A stretch of 47,908 nucleotides of DNA, from NCBI GenBank assembly GCA_947169105.1, contig CAMVOL010000018.1, positions 1 through 47,908 on the forward strand, in the 5' to 3' direction. The notes under the pieces were generated by a model. The model was given only the letters and a program-made list of their open reading frames with translations. It ran no database searches and was not told the origin of the DNA. Source of the DNA: an uncultured Bacteroidales bacterium (GTDB lineage Bacteria > Bacteroidota > Bacteroidia > Bacteroidales > WCHB1-69). The translations under genes and the position numbers were made by a program. Shown piece after piece: positions 39,048 to 47,888 of the stretch. The number at the start of each line of letters is the position of its first letter. The stretch's first letter is position 1.

Positions 39048-39521
39048 ATGGTCAAGTCTTATTTTCAAGTAGTGTTAATCTGCTTTGTTGGATTGTTTTT
39101 ATTCCAATCCTGTATTTATTCCGGGGATTCTGTTTTAGAGCAAAGGAGGAAAGACCAACTTGGCAAATATGTCATTGACATGGAACGAACCGAATGGGGT
39201 GAATACGAGGCAGAGAAGGAAAATTATAAAGACTTGACTATTGTTTTCAAAAAGGATATGACTTTTGAGGTAAATCGTAGTGTGCCTTTTTTGTTAGATA
39301 CAACAGGCCAGTATGTAATCAGAGGCAGTGGAAAGTTGTGCGATATTCGCTTTCCAAGTTTAATAGAAAAATATGGTGATGAATATATCGGCAATTGGTT
39401 ATGGCCATGTTGGGAGGAATCTTCAGGAGATTCTGTCACAGCTATCATAACTCCGATTTCCCAACAGAATGAGCAACGTCAAATTCCTAAGATCTATTTC
39501 AGGAAGATTGGTCACTTTTAG
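39048..39521 (+). CDS. Small lipoprotein of unknown function, lipocalin-like pattern
   Basis: 157 residues with lipobox LFQSC. The mature part has 'LGKYVIDMERTEWGEYE', 'LTIVFKKDMTFEVNRS' and 'TGQYVIRGSGKLCDIRF', a beta-strand pattern like that of the 2518-3201 protein. No family recognised. Codon use is AT-rich like its neighbours. Confidence 0.5.
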   Translation: MVKSYFQVVLICFVGLFLFQSCIYSGDSVLEQRRKDQLGKYVIDMERTEWGEYEAEKENYKDLTIVFKKDMTFEVNRSVPFLLDTTGQYVIRGSGKLCDIRFPSLIEKYGDEYIGNWLWPCWEESSGDSVTAIITPISQQNEQRQIPKIYFRKIGHF

Positions 39522-39628
39522 TTTTGCATGCCGAATAAGGTTGGGAAGTCTAATCACCGCCGCGGTATCACCATTCCCGTTCTTTCATATCAACAGCCCG
39601 TGCCGCGGGCGGGCGCACAGGGAATATT

Positions 39629-39756
39629 CCCCTTCTTTTTGAAGAAGGGGTGCACGCAGTGCAGGGTAGTTGTATAAATATTGAAAAAGTCATATTGAAA
39701 AATCTTTACTGATTCTACTACCCCGGCCTACGGCCACCCCTTCTACATAGAAGGGG
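39629..39756. mobile_element. Gene-less DUF559-type element, copy C (MITE-like)
   Basis: 128 bp. Left: CCCCTTCTT/AAGAAGGGG (39629-39650), GCAC-GCA-GTGC (39652-39662), then AGGGTAGTTGTATA. Right: CTACCCC, GGCC-TAC-GGCC (39725-39735), CCCCTTCTA/TAGAAGGGG (39737-39756). These are the two ends of copy B in reverse orientation, joined by about 60 bp with no reading frame. The right end touches the 3' end of the TPR-like lipoprotein gene, 5 bp after its stop codon. Confidence 0.8.
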
Positions 39757-39761
39757 AAATG

Positions 39762-40880
39762 TTACTCAAACTTCGGATACTCCTTCTTCACGAACTCCTT
39801 CACCTCCACCTCGCTCATGCCGAAGAGCTCTTCCGCGTGCGACAGGCATTCGTTGAACGCCTCCTTGTCGCGGAGGTGGTAGTGGCAGTCGAGCTGGCCC
39901 TGCCAGATGTCCCAGATGGCGGGCATGGCGAGCTGGGCGTTGTTGTAGGCCTTCAATGCGCCCGCGTAGTCACCGCCGTTGGCCAATGCCTTGCCGTAAA
40001 ACACCCAGTAGATGGGGTCTTCGCCCGTGTAGTCGATAAGTTGCTGAATCACAGATTCTACCGACTCTGTTTTTCCTGTATTGGTGTAGTAAATCAGCTT
40101 GTGGACCAAGATGCACCGCTCGTCAATGCCGTCCTCCTTCATTTTTTCCAAGTCAGCGATGAAGTCGGATGATAACTCATTGATTGACTGTATGTAAAAG
40201 AAACTGTAGTAGGGATAATCCTTGATGAGTTCTTTGTTGTCCTGCAAATGCTGTAGTAACGGACGGAATTTTCCGGCATCATAAAGCTCCTCCGCCGTTG
40301 TGACCACGCGGGCCGCTTCGTCCGGCTCCGTGTTCATCATCGTGCAGTAGAGCACATCCTGAAGCACAAGGTTGGACAAGGTGGATGACAGATTATAGAT
40401 GTACGCTTCTTTGATTTTGATTTCATTGTCGTCGCTGATGCCGAGAATACAGTCGTAGATTTCTGGATAAAAATCTCTGAAAATACGGAAGATGACGTGG
40501 TGTTCACCCTCTTTCTCGTAGTGGCTGACGTAGCGGAAGTCACCGCCGTCCTGTATCGCTGCAACTGCGAAGGTACCGTAACGGAAGTTGTTGTCAAAGG
40601 CCTCGCGTCCGAATTTCGTGTCGAAGGCACTGGCAACGATGCTGTTGGCTTCGGAAATCACCTCGCGGATGTGCTTCTTGTCGAAGGCGTCGTTGAAAAA
40701 GTCGGGGGCTTCGTTCAGCACAGACATCTCAATCTTCTGGGCAAATTCCGTGGCTAACTGTTCGTTCAGAATCAGGGTGCTGTCGGCATTTGCAGCAGAT
40801 TCTTGCTTTTTTTTGCAAGACATTAAAAGAGAGATAGATAGTAGGAAAACTATGGCGGCTATGAGGCGGCGTTTTTGCAT
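39762..40880 (-). CDS. TPR-like lipoprotein of unknown function
   Basis: 372 residues with lipobox SLLMSC and a Lys/Gln spacer. The N-terminal part (40-190) is mixed alpha/beta with DFYPEIYDCILGISDDNEIKI; the C-terminal part (about 195-370) is helical with TPR-like 'WVFYGKALANGGDYAGALKAYNNAQLAMP' (around 300-330). No domain hit is recognised with confidence. It follows the M16 peptidase gene by 26 bp and is probably the last gene of the MFS/M16 operon. Confidence 0.6.
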   Translation of the reverse strand: MQKRRLIAAIVFLLSISLLMSCKKKQESAANADSTLILNEQLATEFAQKIEMSVLNEAPDFFNDAFDKKHIREVISEANSIVASAFDTKFGREAFDNNFRYGTFAVAAIQDGGDFRYVSHYEKEGEHHVIFRIFRDFYPEIYDCILGISDDNEIKIKEAYIYNLSSTLSNLVLQDVLYCTMMNTEPDEAARVVTTAEELYDAGKFRPLLQHLQDNKELIKDYPYYSFFYIQSINELSSDFIADLEKMKEDGIDERCILVHKLIYYTNTGKTESVESVIQQLIDYTGEDPIYWVFYGKALANGGDYAGALKAYNNAQLAMPAIWDIWQGQLDCHYHLRDKEAFNECLSHAEELFGMSEVEVKEFVKKEYPKFE

Positions 40881-40906
40881 ATATATAATATTGTATGACT
40901 TGTTTT

Positions 40907-42139
40907 CTAATTTTTGCTGTAGATGAGCGAGGAGAACTGTTCTGGAATAAAGATGCGATTGGCGCTTTCCAGAATCTCCTCGGCGGTGATGGCCTCGATG
41001 GCTTGGGCGAAAGCTTCGGGTGTCTCCACTTTGTCGGTGATCAAGGCGCTGCGTCCGATGGCCAGCAGCTCATTGAGTTTGGATTCGTTGGTGATGGCCG
41101 TCTGGCCCAAAAACTGTTTTTTGGCGATATGGAGCTGCAGTGTGCCGAGCTTGTTGTCCCGAACTTTTTTCAGTTCTTTGAAAATCAGTTCGATGCAGCG
41201 GTCAGTGTTCTCGTTTTCGCAGCCGGCGTAGATGGTGAACAGTCCGGTGTCGGAAAAGGGGGTGTAGGAGGCCTCCACGGTATAGGCGAGACCGAGTTTT
41301 TCGCGCAGGGTCATATTGAGCCGTGCACTCAGGGCCTGCCCGCCCATCAGGTTGGTAAGCAGGGTGAAGGGCACACGCAGGTCCTCCTTGTTGGAGAAGG
41401 CCTGGTTGCACAGCATCAGGTGCGTCTGGGAACTGTTTTTCCGCTTGTGGATTTGCGTGGAGCGGTATCCGGTAAAGGGTGTGCGGACGCGGCTTCCGGT
41501 TGCGGCAAGCGGCTGGTTGAAGTGCTTGTTGCAGAGTTTCAGTAGGTTGTCGGTCGAGATGTTGCCGACGGAGGCGAGCACGATATGGTCGGCGGTGTAG
41601 TTCGTGTGGATGTAGCTGAGCAGGTTGTCACGGTGGATGCTTTTCAGCGACTTCTTGGTTCCGAGGATGTTGCGTCCGAGCGGATGGCCGCTGAACGCCA
41701 CCTCCTCAATCTCGTCGTAGATGAGTTCGGCGGGGGAGTCCTTGTAATAGTTGATTTCCTCGAGCACGACATCCTTCTCTTTTTCCAGTTCCTTTTCGGG
41801 GAAGGTGGCGTTGAAAAGGATGTCGGCGAGGAGTTCGGCGGCCCGTTCGTAGTCGGATGACAAAAAGGAGGCGTGAAAATACGTCTCCTCTTTGGCGGTG
41901 TATGCGTTCAGGTCGCCTCCCGCATTCTCCATCCGCTTGGTTATCTGGTAGTTGTTTCGCTTTCTGGTGCCTTTGAAGAAGGTGTGTTCGGCGAAATGGG
42001 CCAGACCGGGCAGGTCATCCGGCTCGTCGCGCGTCCCGGCATTGACGATGACGCCAAAGTGCGAGATGGGCGACGAGACCTCTTCGTGGATGACGCGGAT
42101 TCCGTTTCCGAGCGTGGATATCGGGATGTATTCCTGCAT
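40907..42139 (-). CDS. M16-family zinc peptidase
   Basis: 410 residues, the size of a single bacterial M16B subunit. The inverted zinc site is H48-F-A-E51-H52 in GLAHFAEHTFFKGT, with E/T-rich NAYTAKEETYFHA downstream and the C-terminal half including GQALSARLNMTLREKLGLAYTVEASYTPF (split). M16B enzymes degrade short peptides in cytosol or envelope; no signal peptide is visible. It starts 12 bp after the MFS gene. Confidence 0.9.
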   Translation of the reverse strand: MQEYIPISTLGNGIRVIHEEVSSPISHFGVIVNAGTRDEPDDLPGLAHFAEHTFFKGTRKRNNYQITKRMENAGGDLNAYTAKEETYFHASFLSSDYERAAELLADILFNATFPEKELEKEKDVVLEEINYYKDSPAELIYDEIEEVAFSGHPLGRNILGTKKSLKSIHRDNLLSYIHTNYTADHIVLASVGNISTDNLLKLCNKHFNQPLAATGSRVRTPFTGYRSTQIHKRKNSSQTHLMLCNQAFSNKEDLRVPFTLLTNLMGGQALSARLNMTLREKLGLAYTVEASYTPFSDTGLFTIYAGCENENTDRCIELIFKELKKVRDNKLGTLQLHIAKKQFLGQTAITNESKLNELLAIGRSALITDKVETPEAFAQAIEAITAEEILESANRIFIPEQFSSLIYSKN

Positions 42140-42151
42140 TACGCAACGGTT

Positions 42152-43810
42152 TTATTCAGCTTTGATGTTGGGCTGTTCGAGGCCGAGGCCTTTCTTCTTG
42201 TCCACACCTTTCAGAATGATGCCGAGGATGAGGGCGGCCACGCCGAGGCATGCCAGCATCACCAGCGGCCACGTGTAGTTGTAGGAGGTGGCGGCCGTTT
42301 CAGCATCGATGATACCTTCATTCATCTGGGCAATTATTTCGGGATTGGTCTTGTCCAAAACCTTACCGATGAGCAGCGGGAAGAGCCACAAGCCGATATT
42401 CTGGATCCAGAAGATGAGGGCGTAGGCGGAACCGATGATTTTCTCGTCAACGAGCTTCGGAACGCTCGGCCAGAGGGCGGCGGGCACCAAGGAGAAGGAG
42501 GCACCCAACACAAGGATGGTGATGTAAGCGACCACAACGCCACCGACTTCACTGCCCTTGAACAGAGGCAGGATGAAAGCGAAGGTGAGGTGGCAGAGGA
42601 TGAGCAGCAGGGAGCCGATCATCAGCATGGAAGCGGCTTTACCTTTGTGGTCCACATAGTTGCCAAGGATAGGAGTGATAGCGACGGCCAGCAGCGGGAA
42701 CACGGCGAAGATGGTTTCGGCGGTGCCGCGCATGAAGCCCATGTAGCAGTAAACCACGAGAGCGACGACGGCAGCGGCCATCAGACCGATCTTTGCGCCC
42801 TTGTTCTTGGAGAAGTTGCTGGTGAAGGAGCAGACGGCTACTACCAACATAATGAGGTACTGGATGATGGTCACGGAACTGCCACCCCAGAAGGTGTCGA
42901 TGCTTGCCTCGTGGAGGGTAAGGTTGCACTGGAGCATGTTCACGGCATATTTCTGGAACGGGAAGATGGCGCTGTAGTAAAGCACGCAAAGGAGAGCCAC
43001 CAGCCAGAAACCACCGGAGGAGAGAATCTTGCCGATATCGCTGATCTTGAATGGATCGTCCTGCTCTTCGGCTTCGCCGGGCTGGGCATGCAGTTTTTTG
43101 TCCATGAAGAAATAGACGATGAACATCATAAGGGCGATGCAGAGGAGCACCACGCCGAAGGCGACGGAACGGGACACATCAAAGTTGCCGCCTAATTTGG
43201 CGAAGAAGGGGGAGAAGATCATGCAGGTGGCGACACCGAGGCGGGCGAGGGCCATTTCGGAACCCATGGCCAGGGCTGTCTCACGGCCTTTGAACCATTT
43301 CACGATACCGCGGGAAACGGTGATACCGGCCATCTCCACGCCGCAGCCGAAGATCATGAAACCCACAGCGGCGACCTTGGCGGAAGCGGGCATCCCTTCA
43401 TAGAATGGAGCCACGCCCAACTCTTGGAAACCGGGAATGTAGTTCAGATGGTTGGTGAACCAGGTCTCCACGCCGCTGCCACGGAAAGCCTCAGTAACAG
43501 CGTAGTACTTGATCAGACCACCGATGAGCATCACGGCGCCAGAAAGGATAGCGGTGAAACGCACACCCATCTTGTCGAGGATGATACCGGCGAAAATCAG
43601 GAAGAAGACGAACACGTTGAGGAACGTCTCCGCGCCCTGCATCGTACCGAAAGCGGTGGAGTCCCATCCGCGGGTGGACTGCATCAGGTCCTTGATGGGG
43701 GAGAGGATGTCCATAAAGATGTACGAACAGAACATGGCCAAGGCCAGCAGCAGCAACGCAATCCATCGGAAGGCCGCGTTGTCGCGCAAAGTTTGCAATT
43801 TTTCAGTCAT
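42152..43810 (-). CDS. Major facilitator superfamily transporter
   Basis: 552 residues with about 12 spans and a large periplasmic loop near residues 110-145 (FTNHLNYIPGFQELGVAPFYEG). MFS-type motifs include FLIFAGIILDKMGVRF after span 2 and VSRGIVKWFKGRETALAMG in the first half, and GNYVDHKGKAASMLMIG in the second. The layout resembles Bacteroidota MFS proteins annotated without substrate; I cannot name one. First gene of an apparent MFS/M16/lipoprotein operon, with a -7 box about 58 bp upstream. Confidence 0.85.
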   Translation of the reverse strand: MTEKLQTLRDNAAFRWIALLLLALAMFCSYIFMDILSPIKDLMQSTRGWDSTAFGTMQGAETFLNVFVFFLIFAGIILDKMGVRFTAILSGAVMLIGGLIKYYAVTEAFRGSGVETWFTNHLNYIPGFQELGVAPFYEGMPASAKVAAVGFMIFGCGVEMAGITVSRGIVKWFKGRETALAMGSEMALARLGVATCMIFSPFFAKLGGNFDVSRSVAFGVVLLCIALMMFIVYFFMDKKLHAQPGEAEEQDDPFKISDIGKILSSGGFWLVALLCVLYYSAIFPFQKYAVNMLQCNLTLHEASIDTFWGGSSVTIIQYLIMLVVAVCSFTSNFSKNKGAKIGLMAAAVVALVVYCYMGFMRGTAETIFAVFPLLAVAITPILGNYVDHKGKAASMLMIGSLLLILCHLTFAFILPLFKGSEVGGVVVAYITILVLGASFSLVPAALWPSVPKLVDEKIIGSAYALIFWIQNIGLWLFPLLIGKVLDKTNPEIIAQMNEGIIDAETAATSYNYTWPLVMLACLGVAALILGIILKGVDKKKGLGLEQPNIKAE

Positions 43811-43867
43811 AGTTTTTGGTTTAAGTTATAAATAATGAATAAATAAAAATATTGTCAAACAAGGCGG

Positions 43868-43875
43868 CAAAAATA
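43868..43875 (-). promoter_or_regulatory. -7 box (TATTTTTG) for the MFS operon
   Basis: The minus strand reads CGTATTTTTGCCG, 58 bp upstream of the ATG at 43810. Confidence 0.5.
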
Positions 43876-43923
43876 CGATATTTTTAATAATAATTGTTGT
43901 GTATTTTGGTTTAAAATAATTTG

Positions 43924-43931
43924 TATATTTG
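43924..43931 (+). promoter_or_regulatory. -7 box (TATATTTG) for secDF
   Basis: The plus strand reads TTGTATATTTGCACC, about 60 bp before the secDF ATG, divergent from the MFS promoter. Confidence 0.5.
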
Positions 43932-43991
43932 CACCCGCAAAATTTATAGGCTAAAATAATTATAAATAATTAAAAAACAACTAATTAGCGT

Positions 43992-46928
43992 ATGCGAAAC
44001 AAAGGTTTAATCTTATTTTTCACGATACTGGTTGCCGTAGTCTGCCTGTATTGTTTGTCATTCTCCTTCGTGACGTGGAAAGTAGAGAAGGATGCACGGA
44101 GCTATGCCAACGACCCTGCCGCAATCAGTGAAGTCGTTCAGAAAGCCGGCGACAACGAGCTGCTGAAGAAGCGCCTCACCGACTCCCTCATCTCCAGAAG
44201 GGAGCGCAACTACCTCGCCAGCATGAAGGACACCTCCGTCTATCTGGGCTTCACTTACAAGGAGTGCAAGTACCGTGAGCTGAACCTCGGTCTGGACCTC
44301 AAGGGCGGTATGAACGTCACCCTCGAAATCTCCACCCCTGACGTGCTCAGCAGTCTCGCCAGCATCAAGGACTCCCTCTTCAACGAGAGCTTTGCCGCCG
44401 CCGTCAAGGAATATGACAACGGCCGCAACGGTAACGACTTCGTCGATATCTTCGCCTCCAACTTCAACAAGACCAAAGCTTCCAGAGGCCTCAACAACGC
44501 CACCCTCGCCAACTACTTCGGCGACAAGATGGACACCAAGAACGCCTCCGACGACAAAGTCATTGAGTTCATCAAGAATAACCGTGACGAAATCCTTGAC
44601 CAGACCTTCCTTATCCTCCGTACCCGTATCGACAAATTCGGTGTGGCTCAGCCCAACCTCGAAAAGGTGCAGGGTGGCCGTATCCTCGTCGAACTCCCCG
44701 GCGTGAAGGAGAAGGAACGTGTGGAAGACCTCTTGAAGAGTACCGCCCAGCTCGAGTTCTGGGAAGTCTATAAGGACATCAACAATGGCGCCACCATCGG
44801 CTACCTGTTCGATCAGGCCATTGAAGCGGCCGCCAAGGATGCCGAAACCGCCAAGGATTCCGCAGCCATCATGAGCATCCGCAGCAAGGTGAAGGGCAGC
44901 GACGGCCTCGTCCTCGGCTTCTTCGCAGAGGCGGATACCGGACTCGTGGGCACCTATCTCCCCCGTATCGCCGAAAAGATGGGTGTTGAAGACGTGGTTT
45001 ACTACTGGGGTGTCGCTGAAAGAAATTACGACAACACCTATCCGCTCGTTCCTTTGAAGAAGGTTTCCGAATGGGGCCCCTGCCTCAGCAGCAAGACCAT
45101 CAATGGCGCCCGTATCGTGCGGAATGCCCGCCAGAACGTGGACGAGCACAACCGCGTCATCGTTGAAATGGCTATGGAAAGCGACGCCGCCAAAGAGTGG
45201 CAGCGCATCACCAAGAACGCTATTGACAACCGTTCCACCAAGGGCAATACCAATATTGCTATCGTGCTTGACGAAACGGTCTATTCCTACCCGACCATCC
45301 AGAGCGAAATCGCCAACGGCCGTTCCCAGATTTCCGGTAACTTCACCATTGACGAAGCCAAGGACCTTGCCACCGTCCTTAACTCCGGTAACCTTGAAGT
45401 CGGCGTGAACATCGTCGCTTCCGAAGTCGTCGGACCTACCCTCGGTAAAGAATCCATCAACAAGGGTTTGATCTCCTTCCTGATCGCCTTCGTTCTCGTT
45501 CTCATCTACATGTTGCTCTATTACGACCGCGCCGGTCTCGTCGCTGACCTCGCGCTCCTCTGCAACGTGTTCTTCATCATCGGTGTGCTGGCCTCCCTCG
45601 GCGCCGTCCTCACCCTGCCCGGTATCGCCGGTTTGGTGTTGACCCTCGGTATGGCCGTTGATGCCAACGTGCTTATCTACGAGCGTATCCGTGAAGAGGT
45701 CCGTGCCGGCAAGGGACAGCGTCTTGCGGTGGAAGATGGTTACAAGAACGCCTACTCCGCCATCATCGACGGTAACGTCACCACCCTCATCACTGGTATC
45801 GGTCCTGTCCAGGGTTTCGCCACCACGTTGATCATCGGTATCTTGTCCTCCATGTTCACCGCCATCTTCGTTTCCCGTATGGTGTTTGACACCCGTATGG
45901 CGAAAGGTAAGGAGCTCAGCTTCGGTAACAAGGCCACTATGAATGCTTTCTCCAACGCCAACTTCGACTTCCTGAGAATGAAGAAGGTGTTCTACCCGCT
46001 TTCCGGCGCCCTGATTGTGGTGATGATCATCTCCTTCTGCACCCTCGGTTTGAACCCGGGCATCGACTTCACCGGTGGTCGTAACTATGTGGTCCGCTTC
46101 GACCAGGATGTGAACGCCACGGCGGTCCGTGAGGCGGTTACGGAAGTGTTCGGCGGCAACCCGCAGGTCAAGACCTTCGGTAACGACGACCAGATCCGTG
46201 TCACGGTCAACTACAAGGTGGATGACAACTCCTCTGAAGCTGAAAAGGAATGCTACGATATGTTGTACAAGTCCTTGAAGCCTTTCTTCAAGAGCGACAT
46301 CGCCTACAACGATTTCACCGAACCTGATGCAGGTGCCATTGGTATCCAGAGTTACCAGAAGGTGCAGGCCACTATTGCGGCAGAATTGCTCCGTGATGCC
46401 ATCTGGGCTGTCTTGGTATCCCTTATCGCCATCTTCATCTACATTGCTATCCGGTTCAAGAACTGGCAGTTCGGTCTCGGCGGCGTGCTCACCCTTGTAC
46501 ACGACACCACGCTCACCATCGGTCTGTTCTCCTTGTTCTATATGATTTCCCCGTTCTCCATGGAGATTGACCTTTCGTTCATCGCCGCTATCCTGACGGT
46601 GATCGGTTACTCCATCAACAACGTCGTGATCATCTACGACCGTGTCCGTGAGAACTTCACCAACTCTCCGAAGGGCGACCACTATGTGTTGTTCAACAAC
46701 GCGGTCAACAGCACCTTGGGACGTACCGTCAACACTTGCGGAACCACCATCCTCGTTCTGTTGATCATCTTCATCTTCGGTGGAGAGGTCATCCGCGGAT
46801 TTGTCTTTGCAATGGGCGCCGGTATCCTCATTGGTACCTACTCCGGTATCTACATCGCCACCCCGCTTGCATACGACCTTTTGAAGGCCAAAAACGTCAA
46901 GGTTGCCAGACAGAAAATTACGAAGTAA
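43992..46928 (+). CDS. secDF: Fused protein translocase subunit SecDF
   Basis: 978 residues: SecD and SecF in one chain, as is usual in Bacteroidota. The SecD half has NLGLDLKGGMNVTLEI, the large P1 periplasmic domain (about 100-490) and TM2-6, with LGMAVDANVLIYERIREE. The SecF half starts with GLNPGIDFTGGRNYVVRF and has VIGYSINNVVIIYDRVREN. The conserved Asp and Arg for proton use (D in GLDLKGG/GIDFTGG, AVDANV, YERIRE) are present. It uses the proton gradient to pull secreted proteins through SecYEG. Codon use is strongly biased (CCGT/CCTC endings), suggesting high expression. A hairpin follows. Confidence 0.97.
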   Translation: MRNKGLILFFTILVAVVCLYCLSFSFVTWKVEKDARSYANDPAAISEVVQKAGDNELLKKRLTDSLISRRERNYLASMKDTSVYLGFTYKECKYRELNLGLDLKGGMNVTLEISTPDVLSSLASIKDSLFNESFAAAVKEYDNGRNGNDFVDIFASNFNKTKASRGLNNATLANYFGDKMDTKNASDDKVIEFIKNNRDEILDQTFLILRTRIDKFGVAQPNLEKVQGGRILVELPGVKEKERVEDLLKSTAQLEFWEVYKDINNGATIGYLFDQAIEAAAKDAETAKDSAAIMSIRSKVKGSDGLVLGFFAEADTGLVGTYLPRIAEKMGVEDVVYYWGVAERNYDNTYPLVPLKKVSEWGPCLSSKTINGARIVRNARQNVDEHNRVIVEMAMESDAAKEWQRITKNAIDNRSTKGNTNIAIVLDETVYSYPTIQSEIANGRSQISGNFTIDEAKDLATVLNSGNLEVGVNIVASEVVGPTLGKESINKGLISFLIAFVLVLIYMLLYYDRAGLVADLALLCNVFFIIGVLASLGAVLTLPGIAGLVLTLGMAVDANVLIYERIREEVRAGKGQRLAVEDGYKNAYSAIIDGNVTTLITGIGPVQGFATTLIIGILSSMFTAIFVSRMVFDTRMAKGKELSFGNKATMNAFSNANFDFLRMKKVFYPLSGALIVVMIISFCTLGLNPGIDFTGGRNYVVRFDQDVNATAVREAVTEVFGGNPQVKTFGNDDQIRVTVNYKVDDNSSEAEKECYDMLYKSLKPFFKSDIAYNDFTEPDAGAIGIQSYQKVQATIAAELLRDAIWAVLVSLIAIFIYIAIRFKNWQFGLGGVLTLVHDTTLTIGLFSLFYMISPFSMEIDLSFIAAILTVIGYSINNVVIIYDRVRENFTNSPKGDHYVLFNNAVNSTLGRTVNTCGTTILVLLIIFIFGGEVIRGFVFAMGAGILIGTYSGIYIATPLAYDLLKAKNVKVARQKITK

Positions 46929-46954
46929 AATTCGTAAAAAATAATTTTAAAATT

Positions 46955-46993
46955 AAGCCGCTAATTTGGAAATTTTTTCTATTTTAGCGGCTT
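46955..46993 (+). terminator. Hairpin between secDF and the PorE-like gene
   Basis: AAGCCGCTAA (46955-46964) and TTAGCGGCTT (46984-46993) form a perfect 10-bp stem with a 19-nt T-rich loop. Only GATTTGT follows, so termination is likely weak or bidirectional. Confidence 0.55.
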
Positions 46994-47021
46994 GATTTGT
47001 ATAATGTAAATTACAGCCAAA

Positions 47022-47888
47022 ATGAACGTTAAAAAAGTTGTCATTTTTCTTTTAAGTTCTTTATTTTTAATGGGTTATTCGCTGAAGGCACAAGTGGTGA
47101 AGGATGCGGACAACGCTTTCAGAACTTGCAAATATGAGAAGGCTTTAGCGGAATATAAGAAAGTCACAGGCAAAATCAAGAAGAACAAGGTCGAGTCGCG
47201 CCGTGTCGCGTACCAGATTGGTGAATGTTACCGCATCATGGGCGATGTGAAGCATGCCAAGAAGCAGTACGAGACCTTGTACAAGAAGAACTACCAGAAG
47301 GACAATCCGCTGATTCTTTATCATTTGGGAAATATTTTGATTAACGAGGGCGACTATGACGGTGCCTTGAAATATTATCAGGAATTCAAGAAGCGTGCCC
47401 CGGAGGACAGCCGCGCCGACGTGATGATCGCTTCCTGCGCTAAAGCCAAGGCGTGGAAGGAGACTCCGACCCGCTATGAAGTATATCCTTTGAAGAAGGT
47501 TAATACCCGCTACGACGAATGGGCACCGCGTTGGGGTAACCCCGACCGCCGCACCCAAATGATTTTCACCTCCAACCGTGACGGTTCTCGGGGCAGGGGT
47601 ACTGACCAGTGGACAGGACAGTCTTTTTCCGACATATATATTTCCGAACTTCCCAAGAGCCGTAATACGGAATGGCCCGGTGAGTGGTCTCCTGTTGCCA
47701 CATACGATGACAATGAGGTCATCAATACGGGTGTGAACGAAGGTGAGGCTTGCCCGAACCACAAGGCAACCGCACTCTATTATACTTTCTGCCCTCAGGA
47801 CAAAAAAGAGGTGAAGGGCTGCTATATCTATGTGACCACCAAGAAGGGCAAGGATAATACCAGGACGAATCCTGCAGCTGGGCGGTGA
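47022..47888 (+). CDS. PorE-like T9SS component (TPR + PD40), 3'-truncated and apparently frameshifted
   Basis: N-terminal signal (ending SLKAQ), TPR-like helices (about 25-130, RVAYQIGECYRIMGDVKHAKKQYETLY and YHLGNILINEGDYDGALKYYQEF split), then the start of a WD40/PD40 propeller (WAPRWGNPDRRTQMIFTSNRDGSRG, SDIYISEL, WSPVATYDDN). This matches PorE, a TPR-PD40-OmpA lipoprotein/periplasmic protein of the type IX secretion machinery. The annotated frame stops at 47886, but the +1 frame from about 47863 reads G-R-I-L-Q-L-G-G-E-D-A-D-S-V-G to the window end, which is what a PorE propeller should contain. One extra base near 47862 would explain it. Confidence 0.75.
   Translation: MNVKKVVIFLLSSLFLMGYSLKAQVVKDADNAFRTCKYEKALAEYKKVTGKIKKNKVESRRVAYQIGECYRIMGDVKHAKKQYETLYKKNYQKDNPLILYHLGNILINEGDYDGALKYYQEFKKRAPEDSRADVMIASCAKAKAWKETPTRYEVYPLKKVNTRYDEWAPRWGNPDRRTQMIFTSNRDGSRGRGTDQWTGQSFSDIYISELPKSRNTEWPGEWSPVATYDDNEVINTGVNEGEACPNHKATALYYTFCPQDKKEVKGCYIYVTTKKGKDNTRTNPAAGR

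Noticed and set aside
44058-46682. Very long minus-strand open frame (874 codons) opposite secDF
   Set aside because: Antisense shadow caused by the strong codon bias of secDF (C-ending codons); no signal peptide, domain or promoter supports it.
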